Origin: Rattus norvegicus | Lineage: Eukaryota; Chordata; Mammalia; Rodentia; Muridae | Assembly: GCF_036323735.1 (NCBI RefSeq) | Contig: NC_086022.1 | Coordinates: 64,166,702-64,230,701 of the forward strand | Reading direction: 5' to 3' | Length of the DNA: 64,000 nucleotides | In this document: positions 41,968-52,960 of the stretch, piece after piece | Position numbering within the stretch: the stretch's first letter is position 1 | Layout of the letters: every line of letters starts with the position of its first letter | Translations under genes and position numbers: made by a program | The notes under the pieces: model-generated | What the model was told of the DNA's origin: nothing | Seen by the model: the letters and a program-made list of their open reading frames with translations, nothing else | Database searches by the model: none

Positions 41968-42967
41968 ACAAACGGGAAACCAGCCATTCAGCTAATAGGA
42001 GCCAGGGCCTTAGTCTTAAAAGGGATTATTAGTCTTAAAGAGATTATTAGGTAATGTCAAGCCCTACTTTATACAATAATGTCAACAGAGGGCCTCTGCT
42101 CCTCTGTGCGGCCTCACATTCAGGATGCCACTCCCTCAAGTCACTCTCCATCACCATGTCTCTTGGTCACACCAGATCTAATTCAAAAGGCTACAGTGCT
42201 CACCTAGATTTCAAGGATGAGTCATGGGGCCCAAGCCAAAGAATAAAGAAGCCACCAAGAAGTCAGAGGCACGACAGATGTCTCCAGATGTAACCAGCAG
42301 AGCACCGCAGAGCAGGATATAGACACCAAGACTGGGCGTGAATGTTATCAGCTTTGTAACTGCAATGTCTCCCCCCACCAGGACCCAGTCTTACTGATAA
42401 CAGCTAGCACTGCATCCGAGCCATTTCAAGGAACCTTCTCTCAGAAGGGAGCACTGTATCAATGTTCCCAATGATAAAAAAAGAAAAAAAAATCTACCTT
42501 CCAAAAGTCCAAGGCATATGTGTGCTTATTCTTATACTTTTCATTCTTAGTTGTTAAAAACCAGTCTGCTTCCACTCTCAGGCAAGTGCGAGAATGCTCT
42601 CCTTTTGACAAGGTGGTCTATAGCAAAGTTATAACGCAAGTCCTTTGTGGTCTTGCCTAACTTATCCGTTCTCTGCAGTGTTTGCATTGCCAGGTTACAC
42701 GTGAGGAAAACTTCCCGATGGGCATTATCATTCCACCTTGACTATTGCCGGGGAACAAGGCATTCTCTTCCATTTCTGCCACTTGGAGTTCCTTCCCGTC
42801 TTCTGTCATCTCTTGGGAAGCGCAGGCCGCTGTGCTCTGCAGCCTAGGCTGCACTTCATGATGCATGCTTGCCAGGTTAAAGAGACAGTGTAGAATAACA
42901 CACTTGACCACTTGACTCTGGACTTCACTGACTATGTCAAAGTCACTCTCTTTCTTCTGACCCGCCA
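41968..42967. other. Unique non-coding sequence
   Basis: No repeat or gene recognised. A minus frame of 103 codons (42657-42968) is without domain. An A-rich patch lies near 42475-42492. Confidence 0.5.
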
Positions 42968-43085
42968 CATGTGTCCTTATGCAAGTGGCTTGACTTCTAC
43001 CAGCCTTGTTCTTTGAATCTATAAAATGGAAACAATAACAGTACCAGTTTGATAGTACTGCTTCTAAGGTTAAAGAGGTACTCCT
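42968..43085 (+). mobile_element. MIR SINE relic, plus strand
   Basis: TGCAAGTGGCTTGACTTCTA, GAATCTATAAAATGGAAACA and AATAACAGTACCAGTTTGAT follow the MIR core order closely. Confidence 0.75.
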
Positions 43086-43155
43086 GGGCTGAGGATGGGT
43101 CTAAGCACTAGAGCATGTGTACAATGTGCAAGGACCTGGGTGTTCAGACTCCAGG
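43086..43155 (+). mobile_element. ID/B4-like SINE fragment, diverged, plus strand
   Basis: GGGCTGAGGATGGGTCTAAGC, TAGAGCATGTGTACAATGTG, CAAGGACCTGGGTGTTCAG resemble an old ID-type head. No tail or flanking repeat seen. Confidence 0.45.
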
Positions 43156-44789
43156 TGAGAAAGAGGTCTTATTAGTATAAAGATTTGGAGGCTGTACTAT
43201 TTCTACCTTCCTTGCAATATTTCTAGGGTACACATCCCCAGGTACCACCCAGATTCTCACTCATGGCCACATCTGAGGTTTGCTGGCCAACTAGTGGTCT
43301 TCTCCCTTTAATATTTTCATATTATATCATCTAGTCTCTGACCTCTTCTGGCTGAGAGCCTACTATTGTTTATACTTCAAACCGTGACTTTAGTTTCTAA
43401 ATCATATTTTTATGACCATCTTCTTGAATATTCAACTCCTAGCTCTTCCTTTCCCTCCCAAGTTTCTACTGTTTGTTGAGAGCATTATATAGCTCTATTA
43501 TATAATAGGGTGAGTCCTTCAATTCCTTGCCCAAGGTTCAGTCATTTCTTTTCAGATACTGTCACTCATGTAGCACTTTAAACTCACAGTGTGCCAGCAG
43601 GCAATAGCTAGGAGTGAGTTAATTGACCCTTAAGCAGCAGATGCCTCAAGAGGAACAGACTAAAGGGCTTCATAGAGCCTGGTGATGTGTCTGGGGTAAG
43701 CAACTTAAAAGCAGAGTGCTTATTTCTTATAGGATAAATGGGGGTGTCGGCCTGCCAGCTATTTGCACAAGTCCAGAGAAATATATTAGAAAAGAGGATA
43801 AAATAAATTTCAACCAAGTTACTTTGCCTTCTTTGTGTTTGCCTTGTTTATATAGCCCAAGACTAGGGAGGGATAGATGATTACTTTAGTGTGCAAAGGT
43901 TGGCTTTCCTGTGGGCTATTGCAAACTATTTAAATTAAAAAAGAAAAACTTTATACTGTACAGCAGTGCCCTCAGTTCTAAGAGGCAGAGAAGTATCACA
44001 GGTGGGGAATTTATATGTGTTCATGCATGTGCAGAGTTCAGGCCCCCAGAGATAAACGAGTCAAGAATGTGAGATTGCTGCAGACTAATTACGCAACTTA
44101 CATTTCTGCCCATAAATGCTGAGCCTGATTTATGTCAGATTGGACTATAAATCTACTCTCTGCACCAATTATCAAAAGTATACTTCACTGTCTTACGTAT
44201 ATTATTTTCTGAGAGATGAGATGTTATATTGGGTCTCTGCTGAAAACTCTTGGGGCTAAGGGTGGGACAGAACATATCTCCAGAGGCCATATCTTAGAAC
44301 TGAGCAGACTAAAATGGAGAGGACTGTATGAACCTGAGATCTCCTGTGAGGAACCGAAGGGAGTGGAGACCTTGATTCTTCTAGGGATGGGTGGGGTTGA
44401 TCAACTCATTTATTAAAGTGAAAAGGTAATTATTCTGAGGAAAAGAATTCCATCATGTTTGGAGACTACTTACTCTAAGAGTCATCATTGCCTACTCTAG
44501 ATTTGCAGAGCCCTGGCAGGACACCTTAGTCCTGGAGAATATCTAGAGGAGTTTTGAAAAAACATTAATGTTTGACTCCATCCAAGAAATGCTAGTTTTA
44601 CTGGCTGGAATGCAACCAGGCATTGCTAGAAGCACTGGCCCTGCCTCCCTGCCCTGGAAATGGCTCCTGCTTTGCAAGGACCATCTGCAGGGACACAGAC
44701 AGAGCTATGGGTACTCCCATTGTTCTTTTCTGACTTTCCCCATGCTCTTTATTCTCCTACTTGGTAGCATCAGCTCTGGGGGCAGAGGC
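43156..44789. other. Unique sequence; 44040-44215 possibly conserved
   Basis: No repeat or gene recognised. The segment 44085-44180 (GACTAATTACGCAACTTAC, CCATAAATGCTGAGCCTG, ACTATAAATCTACTCTC) is AT-rich but complex and may be a conserved non-coding element; untested. Confidence 0.35.
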
Positions 44790-45118
44790 ATGTGCATGTG
44801 TGTTTATATGCATGTTGGACTGCTTATTCATGTGTGCACATGGGTCTGTGGAGGCTGGCAGTGAACCTTGGGTACCATCCTCAGGAGCCATCCACCTTGC
44901 TTTTTGAGATGGGATCTCTCACTAGGACTTGAGGCTCATCAGTTAGATTATTCAGACTGGCCAACAGGCTCAAAAGATCTGCTTTTCTCTTTCCTCAGTG
45001 CTGGGATTGCAAATACACAAGGCACACCAAGCTTTTATATGTGGGTCCTGAGTATTGAACTCCAGTCACCATGCTTGCATGGCAAGCACTTTCTGAACTG
45101 AGCCATCTTACCAGTCCA
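44790..45118 (-). mobile_element. B4A-type SINE, minus strand
   Basis: GTGCATGTGTGTTTATATGC, TGAGATGGGATCTCTCACTAG, GACTTGAGGCTCATCAGTTAG, CTCAGTGCTGGGATTGCAAA and AACTGAGCCATCTTACCAGTC follow the same order as the copies at 37600, 55479 and 58590. Confidence 0.8.
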
Positions 45119-45814
45119 GCGTTAGCTCTTCACTGTGGGTTGTCCTATGTCTGTTAACCTATAAGTTTGTACTTTACATCAGGGGGAGCTGCTCTAACTC
45201 CATAATTTTGTCTTTCTGAGGCTGTGCCTACTTTGTTGTGCAGGGTGACTTCCATATGTCCTGGCTACCTCTGCAAACACCTCTATTTTCACTGGTGTGA
45301 GGCAGGTCTCTGACTTGGCCACCCAGCTGGACTCTGCATTCCAGTCCCTTCCTTCACTTTGGCACTTGCAACTTCCATAAAATGGATCAGAGTTCCCGTC
45401 TGTCTATCTATTCATTTCAACAGCCTTGTTATCGGAGGCAGTGGTAGAGACACTCTGGATGAGACTAAATCGGCTTGAATAATAGGTTGAGTGATCTCAA
45501 CAGAGAGAAAAGGAAGAGATCAGGTAAGGTTAGATAATAAGGGTTCAAACTGTGGAAAGGAAGTACATATAAAGGGAAAGTGGATAAGGAGTGATGGGCG
45601 GTGGGCGAGCCTTCCTTAGGTGAAAGTAGCTGTGTATTCTAAATGTGTAAGCTACTACTGTAGTTCAAACAGCTGCTGCGGACCAATTTGAAAATTCTGT
45701 GTCATATCCTCCCTTTTGGCAATGGACTTGAAGGCTGCATCACATCTTGTTCATGACCTTTTATAGAACCCTGTCTCAAGGTTAAAGAATAGATGTATAA
45801 ATTGGGGGGGGGGA
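45119..45814. other. Unique non-coding sequence
   Basis: Possible very old MIR trace near 45335-45395 (CTTCCATAAAATGGATCAG); otherwise nothing recognised. A G10 run is at about 45805. Confidence 0.45.
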
Positions 45815-45888
45815 GTGAGCCAGGCATAGTAACTCACAGTTTTAACCCTCAGGAGCCAGAGGCAGGCAAATCTTTGTGAGTCTGAGAA
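45815..45888 (+). mobile_element. B1 fragment, plus strand
   Basis: GCCAGGCATAGTAACTCACAG, GAGCCAGAGGCAGGCAAATC and GTGAGTCTGAGA are the B1 5' half; the rest is missing where the L1 fragment begins. Confidence 0.7.
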
Positions 45889-45889
45889 C

Positions 45890-46079
45890 AAAACAATCCT
45901 GATCAATAAAAGGATTTCTGAAGGAATCACTATCTCTGACCTCAGGCTGCACTACAGAGCAATAGTGCTAAAAACTGCATGGTGTTGGCACAGACACCAA
46001 CAGGTTGAACAATGAAACGCAATAGAAGACCTAGAAATAAACCCACACACCTCTAGACACTTGATTTTTGACAAAGAGA
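45890..46079 (+). mobile_element. Internal L1 ORF2 fragment, plus strand
   Basis: GGATTTCTGAAGGAATCAC, AACTGCATGGTGTTGGCACAG and ACACTTGATTTTTGACAAAG match ORF2 between RT and C-terminal region, corresponding to about 9360-9525 of the long L1 here. Both ends are truncated and no tail is present, so it is not a standard 5'-truncated insertion. Confidence 0.8.
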
Positions 46080-46884
46080 GAGCTGGCTGAGCCTGGACCC
46101 TATCACTGCTTCCTGCTCGAGTACAGAGTGAACTGACTGCCTCCTGCCCCCACCACCAGGCCCTCCCACCTTGAACAGTAATGAGTAAAACGTGAGAACA
46201 CAGGATAGTGGTGATCATGAAAACAGCCAACTTGCTTTTGTTTCTTCCTAAACAGTGTGCTTAACTTAAAAGCCCTTTGCTTGATTTAGTTATTCCACAA
46301 CAAGTTCATCCAAGGAGAAACTGTACCCTTTACCTTTAGATGAACAGACTGTTTGAAAGAACAGTCCGAAGATGTTAAGAACTTGAGCTGTCCCATGCAC
46401 CATGAGAATGACGACCCATGGCACAGCCCGGGATCTGGAAGAAGGCAAGCTAACACTCAGCTTTACAAATACATTTTGCTTTCTTCATTCTACACAGTTG
46501 ACTTGGCTTGTGTCATTCGGAGTGCCTGTTTTGTTTGCCTCGCTTTGAGACATGATCTTAGAACTTGACATGAGTTTGGCCTTCATAGCCAGAAAACTTT
46601 GAGTAGATTTAATTCTTCTCTTTGGACTTCATTTAAGCTTAAGACTTCAGACTAAGTTTATGATTTATTTATTGTTAAGGTATTGGTTATAAAACCAAAA
46701 GGAAGCCCATTATTCTTCGGTCTTGCTTCCCATATGTTCCAGTTCAATGACAATCATCCTCCTTTTGTTCGCCTTCCCTTCTGGAGAAGAACAGAATGTG
46801 AAAGGCTGGCCTCTGGGGATCTTCAGTGAACAGCCTGTCCTTCTCTCACTGTCCCATTTCCATTCTGTGCCTATTTTTATTTTT
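46080..46884. other. Unique non-coding sequence
   Basis: Nothing recognised. The left B2 target repeat is TGTGCCTATTTTT (46866-46878). Confidence 0.5.
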
Positions 46885-47069
46885 CTTTTGTTTTTAAAAG
46901 ATTTATTTATTTATTCTATCTTTGTGAGTATATGGTCACTGTCTTCAGACACACCAGAAGAGAACATCGGATCCCATTACACATAGTTGTGAGCCACCAA
47001 GTGGTTCCAGAACTCAGGCCCTCTGGAAGAGCAGTCAGTGTTCTTAACCGCTGAGCCATCTCTCCAGCC
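46885..47069 (-). mobile_element. B2 SINE, minus strand
   Basis: GTTTTTAAAAGATTTATTTA tail region, CAGACACACCAGAAGAGAAC, GTGAGCCACCAAGTGGTTCC (a short deletion removes CTGGGAATTG) and GAGCCATCTCTCCAGCC. Flanking TGTGCCTATTTTT and TGTGCCTGTTTTT (47071-47083), one mismatch. Confidence 0.94.
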
Positions 47070-47880
47070 ATGTGCCTGTTTTTCCAATTGGGAAGAACTG
47101 CCCAGCTCTTCTTGTCCTGCTCTCTGTAGCGTACAGCTGTTCGCTGCCTCGGCCCCATGTGGCTGTGGTCTTTGAAGACCCGTGTCCACGACCCACAAAG
47201 GTTACTCTCATAGTTAGCTTGGAGCCCTTTCCAAGCCTCTGTTCTTATCAGCATTTGTCTTACAAGAGTTCAAGAGGCCTCCTTGTGACTGGAAGTCAGC
47301 TTTAGAAAGGCTGTACAGGATGATTGCTCTCTTGCACGAGGAACAGCGTTGGCCGTATGAATGTCTATATGGTGACAGGTTCCTGTCTTTAGTCGAACTT
47401 GGGATGTAGCTTGGATAGTGATCCTATTCAGTCAGTGTAACAAACATAGTCTACATTTACCCGCCCAAACTGTCCACAAGTATATACCACAGGATGATCT
47501 TTCTGAGTGGTGCTGGCTAATTTGTACTGGTGTGTGGTAGCTTTCTTCCTAAGGCCTGTAAGTGATGATGTAAACTAAACTCCCAAGACTCATGGAGACC
47601 ACCTAATTCAATTGAGGTGTATGTATGTATGTAATGTAAGACTTTTTATATATTTTATAATATAAACTAATAAGCACATAAATTAATAAATACCTAAGTA
47701 TACTTACATATTTTATATAAAGCCATATTATTCCTATCAATAGCAAATAAATGAAAATTGGTTGATATATATTTAAACTTAAAAGGAAATGAACATTTGG
47801 TATGAATCCAGAGGCATTTATGAATACATTGAAGCAAACTGTTCATTTAAACATCAACAACTCCCAGGATATTCATTTCA

Positions 47881-47883
<3 letters not shown>
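47070..47883. other. Unique non-coding sequence
   Basis: AT-rich after 47620. No repeat or gene recognised. Confidence 0.5.
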
Positions 47884-47940
<57 letters not shown>

Positions 47941-47988
47941 TCTGTCTCTCTCTGTCTCTGTCTCTCTCTCTCTGTCTCTCTCTCTCTG

Positions 47989-48022
<34 letters not shown>

Positions 48023-48027
48023 TGTGT
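47884..48027. repeat. (CT)n/(CTGT)n/(TG)n compound microsatellite
   Basis: About 21 CT units, then CTCTGT-interrupted CT runs, then TG to 48027. The long Ser-Leu frames here are artefacts. Confidence 0.97.
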
Positions 48028-50869
48028 ATGAAGAATATAGGGCTGGGAGGTTACTGATTACCACCCACTAGAGTGGTGGGAATGGTTAAAATGAGAAACA
48101 TTTCCCAGCTACATGTGGGATTCTGGGATTCTGGCTGGACACTCTTGACTACGGAGTCTGTTTTCTTTTGTGGAACAGTTTCTTATCACATTTATTTATT
48201 ATTCCTTCAAGGAAGGCTGGGAGGGATGCCCTTTATTGAAATTCTCATGCTAACATGGGAGAAAGCCGAGTTCACAGAGAGCTTGCCATGCTCCTCCTGG
48301 GAACAGACACTTAAAATAACCCAGAAGACCAGTGGACTCAGCAGGCCCATCCAGCCTTTCTCTCACCCTTTGCACTGATGAAAATGATGTCACATGGAAA
48401 GTCCCCACAGTCAGGGCAGTTTAACATCCCCAGGAGGGACTGATTAGATGTTATCTCTGTCAGGATATTTCTGGATGCTAAAAACTGCTTTGGGGATATT
48501 CTATGGCCCCTCCTAACTAGTGCAATGTGATCTCCATATATAATTCACCCGAAGTGCTTGGACATCGTATTCATTAAGAGCCACTCAACAAATCGGTTCT
48601 GGCAGTTAAGTTCCAGCACTGCAACGGTTTATAGCTATGTCAGTGAGAGGCTGAGGCCCTGGAGCAGGCAAGGCAGAAATAATGATAAAATGGCAGGCCT
48701 TCCCCTCTCTCCCAGAAGCCACAAAGCACAGAATTGATTCTGATAAATAAAGAGGCAGTTGGGGAGGATAAGCACAATGATTTTAGACACCCGCAGTGTC
48801 ATGGGGTAGGAGGGTACTTAGCTCAGACAGAAGCAACCGGAAAGGCTTCCTAGAGGAATACCCGAGAGGCCCGTTGGGCACATGTGGAAGAACAGTGATC
48901 AAGGCAGAGAGCTGTACACTAGAGGAAGCAAGATTCATTCCAGAGCATCGGAAGAGGTTCAGCTAGAGCTCGGAGGGAAAGCTGAATGTGGGCATGGGCT
49001 TGCCGGAGTGGATGGAGCAGAGGAAAGCCAAGGTACGGCTGGAAAGATGACCAGAAGGCAGGAGGATATTATAATGAATAAATCAAAGACCAGGGCTTCA
49101 TGGGGCTCTTGTTCTCAAGAAGGGCAGAGGGAAGCCAAGAAGTGAGCAATCCAATTAGATACACGCTATGTAAAGGGGAGGAAACTAAGGCAAGGTGGGG
49201 TAAGCTATGTTTTCCATTTTTTCGTTTTCTTTTTTTGGGGGGCTGGGGTGGGAAAGGGTGGATGCGGTGAGGTCCTGTTGGCATGGCAGTACATATCTGA
49301 GGAAGGGCAGGGAGAAGCCAGGCAGATGTGTAAAGGGAAGAATATTCTGGGCAGAGCAAGACGCACTTGTAACTGAGCATCACGGTGTGCTATTGCATGA
49401 TGGAGCTGCAGCGGAGGAAAGGGGCCTGGAGTCGAAAGAAGTCTGTTGCGGGGTGGGGGTGGCAAAAGCTGAGACTTGCAGCATTTCATTCTAAGTAGGA
49501 TGGAGAAGCAGGGGACAGTCTCCACTAGAGAGATGACAGGATTCTGTTCCGTTCCTGCTGCAGAAGCAGGGATTGGGATTGGGGGTTGAAGCTGAAGAGA
49601 GAGGGAGGGAGGGTAAGTTACAGCAAAAATCTGGATGACCAAGCAAGTGCACAACAGTAAGGATGCTACAGGTAGAGGCGGGAGAGACAGAGACAGAGAG
49701 ATAAGAGATGCTAAGAGACTCTATCCATTGGTTCATATACACATTTAACCACGGTTCATACTCAGCCTGAAATTTCCCCTATCTTTTGAGTTTAAACCAG
49801 GAGTCGTATTAAGGCAAATTCTGCTGTTGGGTTTTGTTGTTGTTGGGTTTTTGTTGTTGTTTGTTTTGTTTTTTTTGGATCATAAAAGCACAGCAGCTAG
49901 AAAGACAAGCAAGGATCAGAATGATATACAGCAATACAATTTCCATAAGTTAAGAGGCTCACACGCAAGGCAATATTGAGCACTTTGAAAGGTAATGTGT
50001 AACACAGACAGTGCAGAAGAAGATGGTTTGGGGCAGTGGGTGAGGTAGGATGAGGGTCGCTATAAGACAAAACAGTCCTAGAGCACACGAGTTTTTTTAA
50101 ACAGAGAAAAATACCAAACGTTACTGAGCCTTAGCAATGTGGAGGAACTCATTTGTGTAGTTTGGCACAGGCCTCTTAGAAAACAAGTCTTGAGACCATT
50201 AGGTTCTGACAGTGACTGGTGGAGGGCAGGAGGCCGGACAGAGCATGCCAGAAGAGGGCCGCACGTGCGATCAGTCAGTACACGGCCTTTAGAGCATCAG
50301 AACATTCTATTTAAAGCTGATTCTGAACACATTTTTTTCATTTTTATTTCTTAATTCCCTGACTAGCACTTCCAAAACATAGTCTACCCTGATATTTAGG
50401 GGAAACTTGTGCTTTCCTCTCACTGCCCAGTGGAATGTCACCGATTTCTTTGGAATGACAAGTATCAGAAAAAGTCCCGTGGCTGCGAGAAAGCAGTGTT
50501 CCGAGGTCTACCTAGGGTCAAGGCCTCATAGTCATGGAATTGGCAGCTGTTAAAGTTTAAAATAACGAAGCCCAGAGGCCGAGTTGGATTCCAGACTTCG
50601 GTTTTGTATCAGTGGCGATCACTCAGAGCTGAGCACCCCTGTTTACCAAGTGCGTTTGCGTTTATTCAGGCTTGTGCTCCATGTCGACTCTGTGAGGGAG
50701 CTGTAGAGCCTTGAGAGTATTCACTCCAGTTGCTTAACTCGCAGTGTGCATGCTTTCTGTGTTCTCAAATCCTCTAGGTTCTGAGGTTTCTAAACGTCTT
50801 TGTTTCTCGCCGCATCACTTGCCTAACTGACTTCACGGAGATGTGTAAGAGAAAAGTAATGGTGACACA
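48028..50869. other. Long unique non-coding stretch
   Basis: Nearly 2.9 kb without a clear interspersed repeat. Short purine-rich (49675-49708) and GTT-rich (49828-49878) patches. The longest open frame is minus 49205-49654 (149 codons, Pro-rich, no domain). No gene recognised. Confidence 0.5.
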
Positions 50870-51050
50870 GGCTGGAGAGATGGCTCAGTGGTTAAGAGCA
50901 CTGACTGCTCTTCCAGAGGTCCTGAGTTCGATTCCCAGCAACCACATGGTGGCTCACAACCATCTGTAAAGGGATCCGATGCCCTCTTCTGGTCTGAAGA
51001 CAGCTACAGTGTACTTGTATACATAAAATAAATAAATCTTAAAAAAAAAA
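50870..51050 (+). mobile_element. B2 SINE, plus strand, near consensus
   Basis: GGCTGGAGAGATGGCTCAGT, GAGTTCGATTCCCAGCAACC, TGGTGGCTCACAACCATCTG, GATGCCCTCTTCTGG and a tail ending in A10. It is very close to other B2 copies, hence young. The adjacent ID inserted beyond its tail. Confidence 0.96.
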
Positions 51051-51061
51051 GATGCTAGTAA

Positions 51062-51170
51062 GGGGTTGGGGATTTAGCTCAGTGGTAGAGTGCTTGCCTA
51101 GCAAGCGCAAGGCCCTGGGTTCGGTCCCCAGCTCCAGAAAAAAAAAAGAGAAAAAAAAAAAAAAAGAAAA
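51062..51170 (+). mobile_element. ID SINE, near consensus, plus strand, with TSD
   Basis: The 74-nt body (51062-51135) reads like BC1/ID consensus, with the Pol III A box TAGCTCAGTGG (51075-51085) and B box GGTTCGGTCC (51118-51127), then a 35-nt A-rich tail. Flanked by GATGCTAGTAA (51051-51061 and 51171-51181), longer if A bases are counted. It lacks the unique 3' part of the BC1 RNA gene, so it is a dispersed copy. The best species marker in this window. Confidence 0.97.
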
Positions 51171-51181
51171 GATGCTAGTAA

Positions 51182-52785
51182 ACTAATTAAACCCATACAG
51201 AAAAAGGATAATAAGCTATATTTCTACGTTTTAAAAGTATTTTGAAACATCTCTAAGTCGATCATTATAGTTTACAGCTATGTTAAAGAAACACTATTTA
51301 ACGTGGAGCTAGGAACATTCGGACTGGCTCTCCACCTTCAGGTACCTTCCCAACAGAAGAGATACATAGTGCCCAAAGAAAGTGCCCAGAGAAAGATTGC
51401 TTTAATCTGTTACGTGGAGCCTTGGTCTAAATCCAAGATATGTCCAAAGTCAGTTTGACTGAGCTACAGAGAATCATGAATCTTCTCACTTCACTGAAAA
51501 GTCTAGTCCAAAGCCTCCCCGAGCAAAGCAAGTCTTTGTATGACAACAGAAAGGGACAGTGGGAATGGCTAGTCTTTCTTCTGAGCATAGCTCCATATCT
51601 CCTGATCACTCTTACTCATGCTTGACAAAGGTCCCCATTTGCATCTGACCCCGGACAGATAAGCCCCAAGCCATAAGACCCTGTTTCACAGAAAGTGCAG
51701 ACCAGTCTTCTTGAATTTAGCCAACCTCTAGTTCCATATTCTTCAGGGAAGGGGGAAAATATTAGCATGCTAGCTTGGAAGAATTGCTTGGAGCTCCCTA
51801 GCTGATAATACCCAAAGTAAGATGGATCACCTAATCCAAGGACCAGAAAAAGAAGATCAAATTATTTTAAAACTCACTCATTCCATGATATTTTGTACTA
51901 CTCAGACATTGAAATGTGGAGACTAAAACTTATTCATCTACCTCTCTCTCAATACCTAAGGCTGTGTCTGTGTGTACAGCTCGACTATCATGTCTATTAG
52001 AGCAGCACAGGCTTTGAGTAAACAAGTTCGGTAAACACTTCCTGGAATGTCTCCATCCCACAGACTGACTTAGAGGTAATACTTCTAAGGACAGGTTCAT
52101 ATAGAACACCAGATCAATTAAAAGTGATACATAAATGCAGAATCTATAACTAGAAGATCACCCTGTGGAAATGGCAAGCAGAGAAGAGGCAGCCATTGTC
52201 AAGCATTGGGAAGAGCAAACTAGTACTTCTCCAGGAGTCTGGCCATCCACCTCAGTTCCCTCTCTCACAGTTCAGCTCCTATGCTGTTGGTTAATTGGCC
52301 TTCAGGTGTCTACATCAAACCCTAGCCACACTTCGGTGTTTTCTGTTATTATGACTATTACTATCATGGCTACTCCTCTCCTACCTTCCAGAAAAACTCT
52401 GAGAACAGTGTATCTTCACTGTCTCCAGAAGTCCATACATGGACTGTTCTGTCTGAGGTATTCCTGGTATTCACGGCCATGTGGGAGGACCAAATCATTG
52501 GTTCGCCTCCTCCAGCCACCTGCACCTCTTAATTAGGGTATCGACAACGTAACTCCAGGGTTTCTGATCTGCCCAAACTCACAGTCAATCAATGTCAAAG
52601 TGCCAACTGTTGTACACAGTTGAATATACACAGTATGTCAAACACCAATTTCTTTCGCATTATTAAATCATAGCTCAAAATGGTAGTAGAAAGAGAGATA
52701 AATATAAAATGGGCACATCGCCAGTGATTATATGATACTGTCTTTGTGAAAAGATTATGTTAAAAGTTCTGTGTTTATCTCGTTG
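51182..52785. other. Unique sequence, possible old ERV traces
   Basis: No clear repeat. The part at 51440-51625 is described separately. A purine tract GGGAAGGGGGAAAA lies at 51746-51759. A 123-codon plus frame (52165-52536) has a hydrophobic patch but no known domain. Confidence 0.35.
51440..51625 (+). pseudogene. Possible retroviral envelope tail relic (speculative)
   Basis: A 61-codon frame has a Leu-rich amphipathic first half, a short charged stretch, a Trp pair (QWEWLV) and a hydrophobic end LLSIAPYLLITL. This arrangement resembles the membrane-proximal and transmembrane end of gammaretrovirus-like envelope proteins. A purine-rich tract follows about 120 bp later (51746-51759), as expected upstream of a 3' LTR. 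Similarity is by shape only; no gag, pol or LTR was identified, and chance is quite possible. Confidence 0.2.
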
Positions 52786-52960
52786 GCTACAATATTGCCA
52801 GAAATGAATAGAATTAGCAACACTCAGAAATATGTATTAATTAGGCATCATTCAATCAACTATTAATTAGCAAGCTGGTTCTTAATTAATCTATACAGAG
52901 ACAAGGATGAGACATCCTTGAATGGAAGCAAATAATTCAAGTCAGCAGATGGTAAAGGTG
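52786..52960. promoter_or_regulatory. TAAT-rich unique segment, possible homeodomain-bound element
   Basis: Three ATTAATTAG or CTTAATTAATC words lie within 80 bp (about 52815-52895), embedded in complex non-repeat sequence with AGAATTAGCAAC. Such clustering is typical of conserved homeobox-bound enhancers. Not tested. Confidence 0.3.

Noticed and set aside
47789..48071. Ser-Leu-rich and Arg-Glu-rich frames
   Set aside because: By-products of the CT/TG microsatellite.
49205..49654. 149-codon minus-strand Pro-rich frame
   Set aside because: No domain, no start context of note, overlapping open frames; best explained by purine-rich plus-strand composition.
51062..51135. tRNA gene or BC1 RNA gene
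   Set aside because: Has Pol III A and B boxes and a tRNA-like sequence, but the structure, A-rich tail and target duplication mark an ID SINE. The unique 3' domain of BC1 is missing.
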